From the NCBI GenBank assembly GCA_949128115.1, contig OX421963.1, forward strand, positions 38,609,979 through 38,673,978: a stretch of 64,000 nucleotides of DNA, written 5' to 3'. The notes beneath the pieces were generated by a model. The model saw only the letters and a list, made by a program, of their open reading frames with translations. It did not search any database and had not been told where the DNA came from. Of the stretch, positions 11,138 through 22,504 are shown piece after piece. Numbering within the stretch: the stretch's first letter is position 1; each line of letters begins with the position of its first letter. The translations under genes and the position numbers were made by a program. This DNA comes from Anaspis maculata. Its lineage: Eukaryota; Arthropoda; Insecta; Coleoptera; Scraptiidae.

Positions 11138-13807
11138 ATGGACAGGGAGCTGGTGCCTCAAAACTTACGTCATAATGTACATGATTTTAACCCTGTAGAT
11201 CTAATGTGCGTTGATAAGGTTGTTAAAAATTTCTTTGTCTTACATATCAGACCGGGGGCTTTAGGCTGGTATAGGCTTGTCAATTTTCGAAAAATGTCAA
11301 AAAGGACCCCGCACGATTCTTATGGAAAATGGGTCTCGGTCAAATTCCCTGATTTTCTTATATGTTGTAGCCCAATTTGACACAAGCCAAAAACCATCGT
11401 CCGTTACCCAAAAAAATGGACAGTTTTTTTTCTATAAGGGGTTGAAAATGGGTTATTTCAAGGTAAAAAAATATGTTCCGACGTAAGCGAGAACATTTCA
11501 ACGTCCTTTTTAACACATATGGCTCATGACAATTCCCTTTTTCTTTTGTGGAAAAATCAACCCCCTCCCTCACCCCCAACCCTTACTTGTGAGTATCAAA
11601 TTTGAAATTACGTTTGAAAGTCATGCAGATAGTTCTATTTTGTCGAATTATCAATTTTGGCACAAATTTTTTTTCCAACCCCCAAATAGGGGGTGGGGTT
11701 GAAAAAAAAACCATCGGTCAATTCGACTGAATTTCTGATATTGTGCTTTACCAGTTACGCTCAACAAGATTACCAAGGGAAAACCAATTCGTATGACCAG
11801 TTACCACTCCACAGAGGGTTGAAGTTGACTATAATGACGCATAAAACATTCTTCCATGTCATAAACCAAATGAATGGAAATAGTGGACTTTCATATCATC
11901 TTGTTTCGTAAAAATGTCTATTCTCCAAAAATACTTTCAATCCCGTCCTTCATCCCCTATCCCTGTTTCTGAACATCATATTCGAAACAAATATTGGAAT
12001 TTATATCAATTTTTATTTCATCCTTCAAATAGTCTCAGTAGCTAGAATAAGAGTGTGACATAATATTTTGCTTTGATTGAACAGCTTTCGCTCCAAATGA
12101 CATAAAATTCTTCAATCTAAACTATAAGTAGAGGTGTATCCGTACAAAAGAAAAAAGTTAGGAACTATGTAGGTACAGGTAAACATAATTAACCTGCTGT
12201 AAAGTTGAGACTTGATAGGAGCACCAATATTTTTAATAATAATCCAGGCGAAAAATCATTCAATCAAATGTATGTCTCACCCTGCTGTAAGGGTGCTAAC
12301 ATAAGCATAATAGTGAAAGTGAATTTTGAGAGGGGATTCACAATCAGATGCAGAGAATCCGACCGTAGACCTTCTCCTTCATTTTCAAGATTTATTTCGA
12401 ATATGATGTTCAGAAACAAGGATAGGGGATGAGAGACGGGGTTGAAATAATTTTTGAAGGATAGACATTTTTACAAAACAAGATGATATGAAAGTCCACT
12501 ATTTTCATTCATTTTGTTTATGACATGGAAGAATGTTTTATGAGTCATTATAGTCAACTTCAACCCTCTGTGGGGTGGAAACTGATCATACGAATGAGTT
12601 TTCCCTTATTAATCTTGTTTAGCGTAACTGGTAAAGCACAATATCAGAAATTCAGCCGAATTGACCGATGGTTTTTTTTTCAACCCCACCCCCTATTTGG
12701 GGGTTGAAAAAAAAAATTGTGCCAAAATTAGTAATTCGACAAAATAGAACTATCTGCATGACTTTCAAACGTAATTTCGAATTTGATACTCACAAGTAGG
12801 GGTTGGGGGTGAGGGAGGGGGTTGATTTTTTCACAAAAGAAAAAGGGAATTGTCATGAGCCATATGTGGGACGTTGAAATGTTCTCACTTACGTTGAAAC
12901 ATATTCTTTTACCTTGGAATAACCCATTTCCAACCCCTTATAGAAAAAAACTGTCCATTTTTTTGGGTAACGGACGATGGTTTTTGGCTCGTGTCAAATT
13001 GGGCTACAACATATAAAAAAATTAGGGAATTTGACCGAGACCCATTTCCCATAAGAATCGTGCGGGGTCCTTTATGTCATAAGGTACATGAATGAATTCA
13101 ACGGGCTTTTGTGTAGGAACATCTCCTCAATCAAAAATCGGGTCATAAGACAAAATTTTTGGGGGCTCTCGGTCCATAAGACAAGTTTGAAATTTTCAAA
13201 AAAGCCAAAATTCACCTCTTCCTGGAGACTTCTCCTTTGGCATAATTTTAGGAATGAAAAACGATTCTCACATGATTTTTCACGCAGGTTTTGAATCTGT
13301 CCACAAATTTTTTTAATGGTACATCGCTTACAGGGTGCAACATCGAAAAATTTTTCTCAAATCGTACACCCCCTGTATTTCAACATGGAAATCGATTCCG
13401 TTTTTCATCCTGATTACAAATATATATCACACTTGGTGGGTTAGTCAACAAAACGCCTGTGAAAAAATTGATAAATTTTGGTCCTTTTTTAAAAGTTTTA
13501 AACTTACGGTCTAGGTTATGGTCTTGAAGTCTTATGGACCGAGAGCTCCCAAAAATTTTGTCTCACGACCAAATTTTCGATAAAAGGGATGTTCCCACTC
13601 AAAATCCAGTTGGTTTCATTCATGTACCTTATGACGTAAATTTTTGGCCATTTTTTCGAAAATTGACAGGCTCCTACCAGCCTAAAGCTCAGGTCTGACA
13701 TGTAAGACAAAGCAATTTTTAACAACCTTATCAACGCACATTGGACTTACAGGGTTAGAATCATGTACCTTATGACGTAAGTTTTGAGGCACCAGCTCCC
13801 TGTCCAT
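11138..13807. mobile_element. Foldback element family H, split by a family F insertion
   Basis: The host palindrome begins ATGGACAGGGAGCTGGTGCC near 11138 and ends with the complement GGCACCAGCTCCCTGTCCAT near 13806. Its left arm is 11138-11303 plus 13071-13290; its right arm is about 13500-13807. The left arm is interrupted at 11304-13070 by a family F foldback. The intact right arm shows what the left arm looked like before insertion, which makes the junction readable. Confidence 0.8.
11304..13070. mobile_element. Foldback element family F, copy 1 (nested in H)
   Basis: 1,767-bp palindrome beginning GGACCCCGCACGATTCTTAT and ending with the complement ATAAGAATCGTGCGGGGTCC. Arms run to about 12180 and from about 12440. 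The flanking bases are AAAAA on the left and TTT on the right, while the intact H arm reads CAAAAATTTACGTC (complement of 13634-13647), so the element sits between AAA and TTT with no duplicated base. No coding capacity. Confidence 0.85.
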
Positions 13808-14442
13808 GAATAATTCACGTGAGAGTGCGAATTAGCCATTGCCAGATCAAAAGCTTCGATCAACTAAGCACGGGTAACTAAATATATTGTTTGTGACTTT
13901 AAGTTAGTAGTATGAATGCTATATGCAGTAAGTAATAAAAAGTGATTCTTGAATCATTTCGACTCTGATTTACTGGGTGGATTTTGGAGAAGTGGAAGTG
14001 AATTTTCCAATAAAATTAAAAAAGCGTCAGGCATCACGTCCCGCAGAAATATTCCGTCTATCTGCAGAGGAAATGCGTAAAAAATGTGTTCGAAAAGTGG
14101 TTTCCTTTTTTTATAGTGAAGCAGTAGAAAGAATGGTAAGATCCATGATGGTAATTGGTAAGTAGGTACCTATACCTACCTTCATAGCTATAGAAAGCAT
14201 GGAGCTGTGTTAAATCAACTTAATATAGCTGTATTACTAAAATACACGTTTTTCTAAGTAGGTACTCATTGTGGTTTCCACACCAATTTGTACAGCTACC
14301 TCTACTTACTTGTTTCTTTCATCAACTGAAAAACTGACTAGACTTAACACTTTAATACTCGATATTAAATGCGGTTTGTTTAAGATGATCTTTGTTCTTC
14401 TTTTAGTCTTGAAGAATATGTAATTTCATATCTATCTCCTAG
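13808..14442 (+). other. Weak ORF with a downstream splice-donor-like site; unassigned
   Basis: A frame at about 13968-14160 reads a charged peptide with a segment VDFGEVEVNFP that loosely recalls a Tudor-type strand, followed by GGTAAGTAG, a plausible donor site at 14158. I could not find a downstream exon in a compatible frame: the obvious acceptor at 14442 gives a stop after eight codons. It may be a decayed exon or chance; function unknown. Confidence 0.2.
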
Positions 14443-15347
14443 GTGATGTATCCGTCAGACATAAATAATTATACATACATATCTGATGCAGATGGCTCTG
14501 TTATCGCAGCTTATCAACTAAATTATATGTATGCAGTTTATAATGACCGCATTCGCACTGGCAGCATTTATGAATTAAATGCAACAATAAATCCAATTAA
14601 TTTGTTCAACTCATACCTAGTTGAGTTGCTATTAGTATTTATAAGAGTCGGATGAGGAAAGATATAAACCGTTTCTTTGTGAATATAATTGCATATTTTT
14701 ACACGATTTTCCTCTTCTGGAGTTTTTATAAGATTCGTAATTCTAGAGCAGACGTGCTCGGGCTTCACCTCATGCACGGCATCTTTCGCCATCAGCCATC
14801 ACCATCCATCAAGCATACCGCAAGAGCTTCTCGACGGGACATTTTTTAAAGCGACAACTGGGTGACACTGAAGAAGTTTTTCATGAAGAAAATAGCGTTA
14901 TGTATATCGTTTTTACTCGATTATGATGCAATTTTCACCATATTCTATACGATAAATACACAATATCAATATTCCATGAATATCCCTTTGGTGGAACCGC
15001 GTCATCAGCTTCAAATGTACCTAATTGATTACAAATTATTAGTGAAGGACACCGTTGTCTTAAATTAATTTAGTAAATTCAATTAATTTTGGCGTTTTAA
15101 CGTCAACGAAATCCAGACGAGTCCTTGCCTTGCAGCCGTAGAAAACCGGCTCATTCTGGCCTGGACCTGGATTCTAAAAATCTGTATCTTTCAGTAAGTG
15201 TTTTTCCTTTTTTCTCTGTCTTAACTGAATGGTTAACATAATACTCTTCAATTCATTGTTGCTCCAATTTATTGTTCGTCAATTAGAATCCGTCGGTTCC
15301 GGGCAATGTGAACAAGCAACGCGGTATAAGTACCTATTCTATCTTGT
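14443..15347 (+). other. Weak ORFs, unassigned
   Basis: A 70-codon frame at 14443-14655 follows a TCTCCTAG acceptor-like site and reads an Asn/Tyr-rich peptide (segment SDADGSVIAAYQLNYMYAVY). Two further short plus-strand frames follow at 14652-14849 and 14862-15068. None has a motif I recognise and they do not join cleanly. A decayed gene is possible but unproven. Confidence 0.2.
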
Positions 15348-15493
15348 GATCCACAAAACTTGTGATCAAGGTTGGCTTTGAAGTCGAAAAATTCGGCTAT
15401 TCAAGCCAATCGAATCCAGTCACTCCAATCGATGAATATTTTGTTTCCAAAGCCAACGCTGATTCCGATTTTTGTGGATCGCGTGGTAGGTAC
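15348..15493. mobile_element. Short MITE (family JJ)
   Basis: Inverted ends: TTGTGATCCACAAAACTTGT on the left, and a right end containing TTTTTGTGGATCGCG; the inner arms GGTTGGCTTTGAA and TTTCCAAAGCCAACG also pair. TAGGTACCTATT flanks the right side and a similar string flanks the left. Confidence 0.6.
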
Positions 15494-15844
15494 CTATTTG
15501 TCCCATGTAGGTAATAGTTTTGACTGCGGCTTAATTTTTGGTTCTCGCATCGGTCTTCGCACTAAATAACAATACAATCCTTGTTCACTCTTTAGCGGTT
15601 ATAGCTTCTTATCAATTATTAGCTAATGCTTTTATAGTTGAAATGACGCTCACTGCATGCAGAAATACCTACATGGGACAGCTCGTGAGACAGTTGGCGG
15701 TAGAATTCAGCGCTTCCCAGCAGTGTGAAACAAGATGTTAATTAGGGTTTAACCGTTATTTGGGCAGAAATTTCAATATGGCGGCCAAAATAGCGTCAGA
15801 ATCATGAAACTTGGCTTAAAAATCAAAATGATCGTAGCTACTAT
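15494..15844. other. Unassigned sequence
   Basis: No gene recognised. The last 90 bp carry ATGGCGGCCAAAATAGCGTC, similar to family S arms, and may be a fragment of it. Confidence 0.4.
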
Positions 15845-17273
15845 AGACAAGGGTAAGTTCCAAGTGCCATATTCATGCATGGTGGATGCAAGGTGATAAG
15901 AAATTTCAATATGGCGGCCAAGATGGCGGCAGAGCATCGTTTGTCCAAAATCGGATGTATTTTGATGAAGTTCACATCGCCTGTGAATTTCACTTGAATC
16001 GGACCACTTTCAGAGAAATTCAAAATGGCGGACCAAAGATGGCGGCCAAGTGACAAAAATCATTGGTCAAATATATATGGTGAATACGTACGCATTCGAT
16101 TGGCATTTGCACCACATCGATATCTCTTTTCGTTGAGGCATAATTCTCCTAGCTCTATCATTTTGAAACATGTTTAATATGGAGAATACAAGATGGCGGC
16201 GGGGCATCAATTATCGGAAATTGGATGTATATTGATGTGGTTTACATTGCCTACAAATTTTATTTCAATCGGATCACCTTTAGAAAAATACAAAATGGCC
16301 AATCAAAAATGGCAGCAAAGTAAAAAAGCCAAAAGTCAACTTGACATCCTGGACGGGCAGACTAACAGACGGACGATATTCTTTCGATATCAGTCGGGAT
16401 TTTTCAAAAAGTCGATCCTCCAGCAGGAAATGTTTCATAAGATGAATCCAGCACCGAACGCGCGGGTCATCTGGCCAAAAGTCGGGTGAACGGCCGTCAG
16501 AGTGGTGTCAACCAAGGAAGAATTCATAATTCATAGCGTCCAACTAGGAAATGGTGAAAAACTTAAACTACAAATTAAATTTGATTTGTTCGTTGGGTTG
16601 CTTCCTGCCAGGTTTGGTTGGAGTCCGTCGTGTAGTTTTTGAGCTATTAATTGTAAAAAATTTTCAACGTTGTCATTTTTGACGTTTGGCAGATGACTGC
16701 ATGCTAAATGCAAAGGCATAATGTGATATCGATGTGGTGCAAACGCTAATCAAATGCGTCTGTCACCACCATATAAAGTTGACCAATGATTTTTGTCACT
16801 TAGCCGCCATCTTTGATCAGCCATTTTGGATTTCTCTGGAAGTGGTCCGATTTGAGTGAAATTTGCAGGCGATGTGAACTTCATTAGGATACATCCAATT
16901 TTTAACAATTGATGCCCTGCCGCCATCTTGTATTCTCCATATTGAACGCATTTCAGAGTGAAAGAACTAGAAGAATTATGTATGCCCCAACGAAAAGAGA
17001 TATCGATGTGGTGCAAATGCCAATCAAATACGTACGTGTCCACCATATAAATTTGACTAATGATTTTTGTCACTTGGCCGCCATCTTTGGTCCGCCGCAT
17101 TTTGAATTTTTTTTAAAAGTGGTGTTGGTCAGATTTGAGTGAAACTCACAGGCGATGTGAACTTCTTCAAAATACATTCGATTTTGGACAAATGATGCTC
17201 TGCCGCCATATTGGAATTTCTTATCACTTCACGATTTTCATGGAGCTTGGGACTTACCTTTGTTGCGTATGAG
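15845..17273. mobile_element. Foldback element family S
   Basis: Palindrome of about 1.43 kb. The left end reads GACAAGGGTAAGTTCCAAGT and the right end GGGACTTACCTTTGT. Both arms carry repeated ATGGCGGC / GCCGCCAT hexamer blocks, CACATCGCCTGTGAATTTCA, and GATATCGATGTGGTGCAAAT with its complement. Within each arm the block of about 190 bp is present twice (for example 15890-16075 and 16185-16330), so the arms were themselves built by duplication. The centre (16340-16740) is unpaired and non-coding. The 116-codon minus frame lies wholly in the right arm. Confidence 0.75.
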
Positions 17274-19704
17274 GACTTACCATGCTCCTCGCAAGCTCGT
17301 CGTGCCCCAAAACCAGTTGTGTGACAATACTATGTCTTATGAAACTCGTATAATAATGTACTATTGTCGTTCGTAAATGCTTATATTTTTGGTAATGTCT
17401 TTGCTTCCCTGCAGAAAGTCAAACCGTGTTGGTCAAGCTCTACCCCTTTCCATCCTTTTCATGTTTTCCTCAATAAGGGGAAGGGTCTGTGAACTATGGA
17501 ACCATTGAAAGACAGCTTGACCTAGATTAACTCGTATGAAGATACCGGAGCTGAAGATATTAAAATAGGCGTTAGGTGTGTGTACAGTCAATAGCTTGAT
17601 TATTTTAGATACGACTCTGTAGAAGAAAATCAAAGGAATTCAAGGCATTGTAAGGACTTTTATTATTGTGATGTAATTACTATCTTTCAGGACGCATTCA
17701 GGTCCGTTACAGTCACGTACTGGAGATTCGGATCTGTTGACTTGCCCCGTTTGTAGATCAGAACAGTATCTCGCTGACAGCAACACGACAGTCACACTCA
17801 CACACAAACACACAACTTTTTTCTCACCTTCATTAAAAACTAGCGCAGGACGAAAAACAAAAACAATGTGTCATTCGTCATCCTGATTCCTAGCTCTTTA
17901 TTTAAAAGAACATGAACATGTAAAAAAATAATAAAAATCTACATAGAGCCGTTTACTGCGACGCATGGTTAATTATCATCATGCAGAACAGTTAACATAC
18001 TTAGTGCGTTAACTGAAACATTTTATAAAATACATCCATGCGTCTTGCATGTCATGGAACAATGAGGAATCATGTAACACTTCACCGCATATTATACTGT
18101 TAGTAATACGCAATAAGATGGATGAGAACAGGACAGAGAATCGAGGAGTGATTGAATTGATCCGACAATAATGGCCAAGAAAATGGAAATTTCAGAGCAA
18201 AGAAACTGGGTCGATCAGCGTCCAAACAGACGATCTTTTTCTCCTGCCGATCCTGTTAGACTAGACGTGATGACACAGCGTATAAAATTCATTCATCTTT
18301 AGGTATTCGATAGAAGAAAAAACGAGAATTTGTTCTTATTGTAGTACCCTTTTTTTGATCTATTGATTCGGTAGAAAGCCCGTTCAAACTGAGTTTTAAT
18401 TCAATAAACTTCTCACACCTCGATTCTTTTGCACTTGCGACGTCGTTCTAGTGCGGACGTTGAGAGCAACCTTGAAAAAAATTATCAAGCGATGAGACTT
18501 GTCACTAATGTGCAACAAACCCCTGATTAATTATCAAGAAGTGGTGCCATCTGAAGGACTCCTGTAGGGGTCCCAAATTCACGTTTGCCACCTTCAGAGG
18601 CAATCTCAATTTTTTGCGCTTATTCTTTAGTGGAGGTTGCGTGCTATGCAGGGCGTGTTTTAGCGATTTCCAAAAATACTTTCTATCCAATCCTATTGAA
18701 TAATGCACGCATTATCACGCGCATGCATGCCTTCATTTTTCAATAAGACTGGATAAAGCATAGTATTCTACTCGCGGGTAATGGCTATTACTCATTCGGA
18801 TGGTTTGCCACACTCGCCAAGGCTCGTGTCGGCAAACTGCATCCTCATGAGCAAGAAGCAATCATTACCCGCTTGTTGAATAATATACTTTGATTTTTCA
18901 TACAGGGTGAGTCATAACTTTTCAAGATCCAGTTCTTTTCAAAATTGCATGCAGAAGGTTTTCTGCGGGGAAAAATCGTGCCATTTGTCAGTTTAGGAAA
19001 CTCTGGAACCTTTTGCATGTGTTTTTGAGAAATACGGATCACCAAAATATATTATGACTCGTCTTGTATAGCAGTAAATGGAATTTCACAAAAATCTCTA
19101 CGGATAACGAAAATAGAAATGCTTGAAGCTACATCCTTATACCTACTCAAAGAAAATAACACAATTTTTTTCAATATTATTTTAGCTGGCACTCTTGAAG
19201 CATTTGCCTGAACTGTTTTGTGAACTCACTGTTTTAACAGTGGGTTTGAAACAGCCTGCATAGCGATCAAAAGAAGCAGCTAGCAGCTAGTAGCTAGTGA
19301 AGCAAGCAATTACAATTTCTTTTCAAATAATTGATGTAAATCACGAACTTGATGGCACTGATTTCAGTTCGACCCTGCACGATGTGATACATGCACACAT
19401 AAGCCAAGACATAAGCATATATCAGTTATATCACATAAATATGAATAATGAAAAGCATGCACATGTAGCAGGACAATGCTCTAATCTGATTACCTAACAG
19501 TTTCCTCCACGATGTAAATTTTCTTTAAAAGCTCACTGAGCTATTCAATAATTACCACACGCCATTATCCTTGCACTAAGCAACACTTCACGATCAATTT
19601 ACGGTAAAAATCCAGTTCGACTTCAGCACGCAAGGGCATCATAAATTAATTCTTCACATAATGTGAAAAATTTTCATTCTCGAGCTCATCAACAACTTCC
19701 AACA
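17274..19704. other. Unassigned intergenic sequence
   Basis: No gene or paired repeat end recognised over about 2.4 kb. The segment 17281-17330 (CTCGCAAGCTCGTCGTG) resembles 2495-2540, so older dispersed repeats are present. Confidence 0.45.
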
Positions 19705-20049
19705 TACAGGGTGTTTCACTGATGTTGTTACAAACTTCAAAGGTAGATCTTACAAAAAACCACGTCTAAAAATATAGGTAATATGACCCGTGTTCGAAAA
19801 TACATCGTTTCAGAGATACAGGGTGTTAACGAGGGTGTTAACATGTCTGCCTCACTGGATAATTTGCTCATCCAATTGTGAGCAAAATGGATGTCATGAA
19901 TTCAAAAGCATCCATTGTTATATATTTTATGTAAAATTTGAATTTAATATCAGCGACGACTGAGAAATATCCAAAATAAATTTGAAAATGTGAACTTCAA
20001 CTGAAATCTCTGAAAGAAACAAAGCATATTTCCGGACACAGATTGTATA

Positions 20050-21240
20050 TACCGGGTGATCATTTGAAAACTATCCACCTGCAATAACTCCCGATTCCTA
20101 GTGAATATTTTTTCGAGCAAAAACAGGTCGATTTTTATATCGGGGGGGACATCTAAAACATACATTGACAAATTTCTATATTCACCCCACTCGCCCCCAC
20201 TCACCCCAACTTGAAAATTTCAAATGACACGACCTACCTTGCGATACATCAAACTGAAGAGAAATTAAATTTCTTTCTGGGAAAAATATTTCAAAAATTT
20301 TTAACCCCACCCCCTTTTCCCCAAAAATTCTCTGACTGTCCCATTTTATATTCTGGACCCCTCATTTTTTTCTCAATTTAGTTGGCGTCATCCTAGATAG
20401 CATCGAAGAAGAAAATTTTCGGTGGAAAAAGTGCTGCCCAAATTCACCCCTTTCGCTCTCCCCCACCTCAACTCCCAAATTTAACAAAACACTACCTACT
20501 TTGTAATACATCAAATTGAAAGGAATTGAATTCTCTTTCTGAAAAGATTTTTTTGAAATTTTCTACCCCTCCCCCAACAAATTGGTCATTTGGAGTATTC
20601 TAGGGGGGGAATGGGGGGCTTTAAAAATTGTGAAAAATCTTTTTCAGGAAGATAATTCAATTTCCTTCAATTTGATGTATTACAAAGTGGGTATTGACAT
20701 TTTAGATTTTTAAGGTCAGGTGGGGGGAGCGAAAGGATGAATTTGGGTGGCACTTTTTTATAGAAAATTTTCTCTTTTGATGCTGTGCAGGATGACGTTG
20801 ACTGTATTGAAGGGAAATGGAGGTCAAGAATATTAACTTGGACACTCAGAGAATTTTAGAAAGAACGGGGGGTAGGGTTGAAAAATTTCAAAATATTTTT
20901 TTAAGAAAGAGAATTTAATTCTCTTTAATTTGATGTATCGCAAGGTAGGTGGTGTAGAGAATTTTAGAAAGAACGGGGGGTAGGGTTGAAAAATTTCAAA
21001 ATATTTTTTTAAGAAAGAGAATTTAATTCTCTTTAATTTGATGTATCGCAAGGTAGGTGGTGTCATTTGAAATTTCAAAGTTGGAGTGAGTGGGGGCGAG
21101 GGGGCTCAAGATATAAATTCTCCAATGTATGTTTTAGATGTCCCCCTCGATAAAAAAATCGACCTGTTGTTGCTCAAAGACATTTGCACTAGGAATCGGG
21201 AGATATTGCAGGTGGATAGTTTTCAAATGATCACCCGGTA
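20050..21240. mobile_element. Foldback element family D (nested in E)
   Basis: Palindrome with ends TACCGGGTGATCATTTGAAA and the complement ending TTTCAAATGATCACCCGGTA. Its interior (ACATCTAAAACATACATTGA, CCCCTCGC-rich tracts, GAATTNAATTCTCTTT repeats) is clearly homologous to the interior of family C, although the terminal 60-80 bp are unrelated to those of C. A degraded relative lies at 26550-26990. Confidence 0.8.
20848..21063. repeat. Perfect 108-bp tandem duplication inside element D
   Basis: 20848-20955 and 20956-21063 are identical as far as I can read them, both beginning AGAGAATTTTAGAAAGAACG and ending GGTAGGTGGTGT. The left arm of D has no matching duplication, so this happened after D formed and is young, or is an assembly artefact. 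Confidence 0.9.
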
Positions 21241-21310
21241 TTTTTAGACATGGTTTTTGATGAGGAATCCACCCTTGAAGTTTGTAACACCATCACTGAA
21301 ACACCCTGTA

Positions 21311-21917
21311 TATTTATAACTTCCGCGTACGGATTCTGAAAGCCTTTGGAATTTCTGCATTAACCGGAGAGACAATAAAACTCCATCACATTATCGCGCA
21401 GACATAACAAAGTACGTAATTAGTAGGTACTCAGTTTGAAACGATTTAGCACATAATATATCGCCAGTAGGTGGAGATAACGTAATTGCAGTTTATTAAC
21501 TACACTCATAACTACTGTTGAAGCATGCAAAAGGCGCATCGACTGAGATTAGAATTTGATTTTGAGCTTCAGTCGTGCCGGCTAACACCTCATCTCACAC
21601 CTACACATCGCACTTAGCCAGGGCCGCCGAGAGCTTCGCCGGGCCCCGATGTTGGATGTCACTTGCGGGCCGGGCCCCCCCTTATTAGAAAATGTTTTGA
21701 GTCCGCGAACGGAGCGAGCCCAATGGCAGCGCACGCGAGATTTTCTTTCAATAATAATAATGATGATAATCATAATAGGTATTTTCCATCGCTAGAAAAA
21801 GAAAATTAACTCGCGCTCACGGGCCCCCTATGGGGCTCCCGGCCCCGGTGATATATCACCTTCTGAACCGCCCTCTCGGCGGCACTGCACTTAGCTTTGG
21901 ATATGAAATAGTAGGTA
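21311..21917. other. Unassigned sequence, locally GC-rich
   Basis: No gene recognised. 21600-21880 is unusually GC-rich (GGGCCGCCGAGAGCTTCGCC, GGGCCCCCTATGGGGC) with an (AAT)n-like tract near 21750. It may be the end of an unrecognised repeat. Confidence 0.4.
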
Positions 21918-21972
21918 GGTATATTACATACCCAGACGGGGAATGATGCATTTACCGTTGAGCGTATGTATA
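21918..21972. repeat. Small hairpin repeat (family U)
   Basis: An imperfect palindrome around ATTACATACCCAGACGGGGA and TTTACCGTTGAGCGTATGTA. A longer relative is at 41235-41345, with GAGACGGGAAATACATCATT and TGTATTTACCGTCGAGAGTA. Confidence 0.5.
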
Positions 21973-21995
21973 GATACGATTTTGATTTCACGTAC
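21936..21995. repeat. Left 60-bp direct repeat flanking the solo LTR
   Basis: Begins ACGGGGAATGATGCATTTAC and ends GATTTTGATTTCACGTAC. The same sequence resumes immediately after the LTR at 22474, is interrupted by element C copy 2, and completes at 23721-23749 with TAGATACGATTTTGATTTCA and CGTAC. Confidence 0.85.
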
Positions 21996-22473
21996 TGTTA
22001 CGAGCGGCGATCCCGTGCATTCTGGTAGAGACGCGACCTTTCTAAATTCTTCCATCCATTAGGTCGCGGTGTAGATACAAGTGTGGAGCTCTGGACATTT
22101 CCAGAAGTATACGCGATGGCTTGGCATTAGGAACCTTCAACGCTCGATCAAGAAACATCTGTCCATTTTGGCGGAGGCGCCAGTTCTAGAGCACGGCAGA
22201 AATATACGGGTAATGTGCAAGATTTTTCGGGAGTCGTGTGGAAACCGTATGTCGGGTCACTGTGGAGACTGCTAGAGAATGCATGGAACATTCGAGATGA
22301 ATCAGTCGGACCTATATAAGGCATCAATCGTCGTCTCACGAGCAGTTGTGAATTGGAAGCGATCCAGTGCGAAACAAGCGAAGTAGTAATCGGCTATATT
22401 CCCAAGTAAATAATTGTTGGCGTGTATTAATTGTAATACGCAGTCATAAACAGTGTGTGTTTTAAAACGATCA
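21996..22473 (+). mobile_element. Solo LTR, copy 1
   Basis: 478 bp, beginning TGTTACGAGCGGCG and ending AACGATCA, so it has the canonical TG...CA ends. TATATAAG at 22313-22320 is a fitting promoter box, and CATAAACAGTGTG near 22445 sits where a polyadenylation signal is expected. The copy at 27224-27726 shares most of it, including TATATAAGGCATCAA and AACAGTGTGTGTTTTAAA. No internal coding region is adjacent, so it is a solo LTR. Gypsy-like is possible but cannot be shown from an LTR alone. Confidence 0.75.
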
Positions 22474-22504
22474 ACGGGGAATGATGCATTTACCGTTGAG
22501 CGTA
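22474..22504. repeat. Right direct repeat flanking the LTR, first half
   Basis: Starts ACGGGGAATGATGCATTTAC directly after the LTR; interrupted at GCGTA by element C copy 2 and resumed at 23721-23749. Confidence 0.8.

Larger units (their letters stand above)
19705..21310. mobile_element. Foldback element family E, containing family D
   Basis: Outer ends read TACAGGGTGTTTCACTGATG and the complement ending CACTGAAACACCCTGTA. The left arm continues through ACTTCAAAGGTAGATCTTAC and AACCACGTCTAAAAA; the right arm repeats this in inverse up to TTTTTAGACATGG, where family D interrupts it. The ends resemble those of family G (39572-41232). Confidence 0.75.

Noticed and set aside
16193..17142. Opposing ORFs of 77-116 codons
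   Set aside because: All are within the inverted arms of foldback S.
20833..21078. 81-codon ORF with an internal peptide repeat
   Set aside because: It is the translation of the 108-bp tandem duplication in element D.
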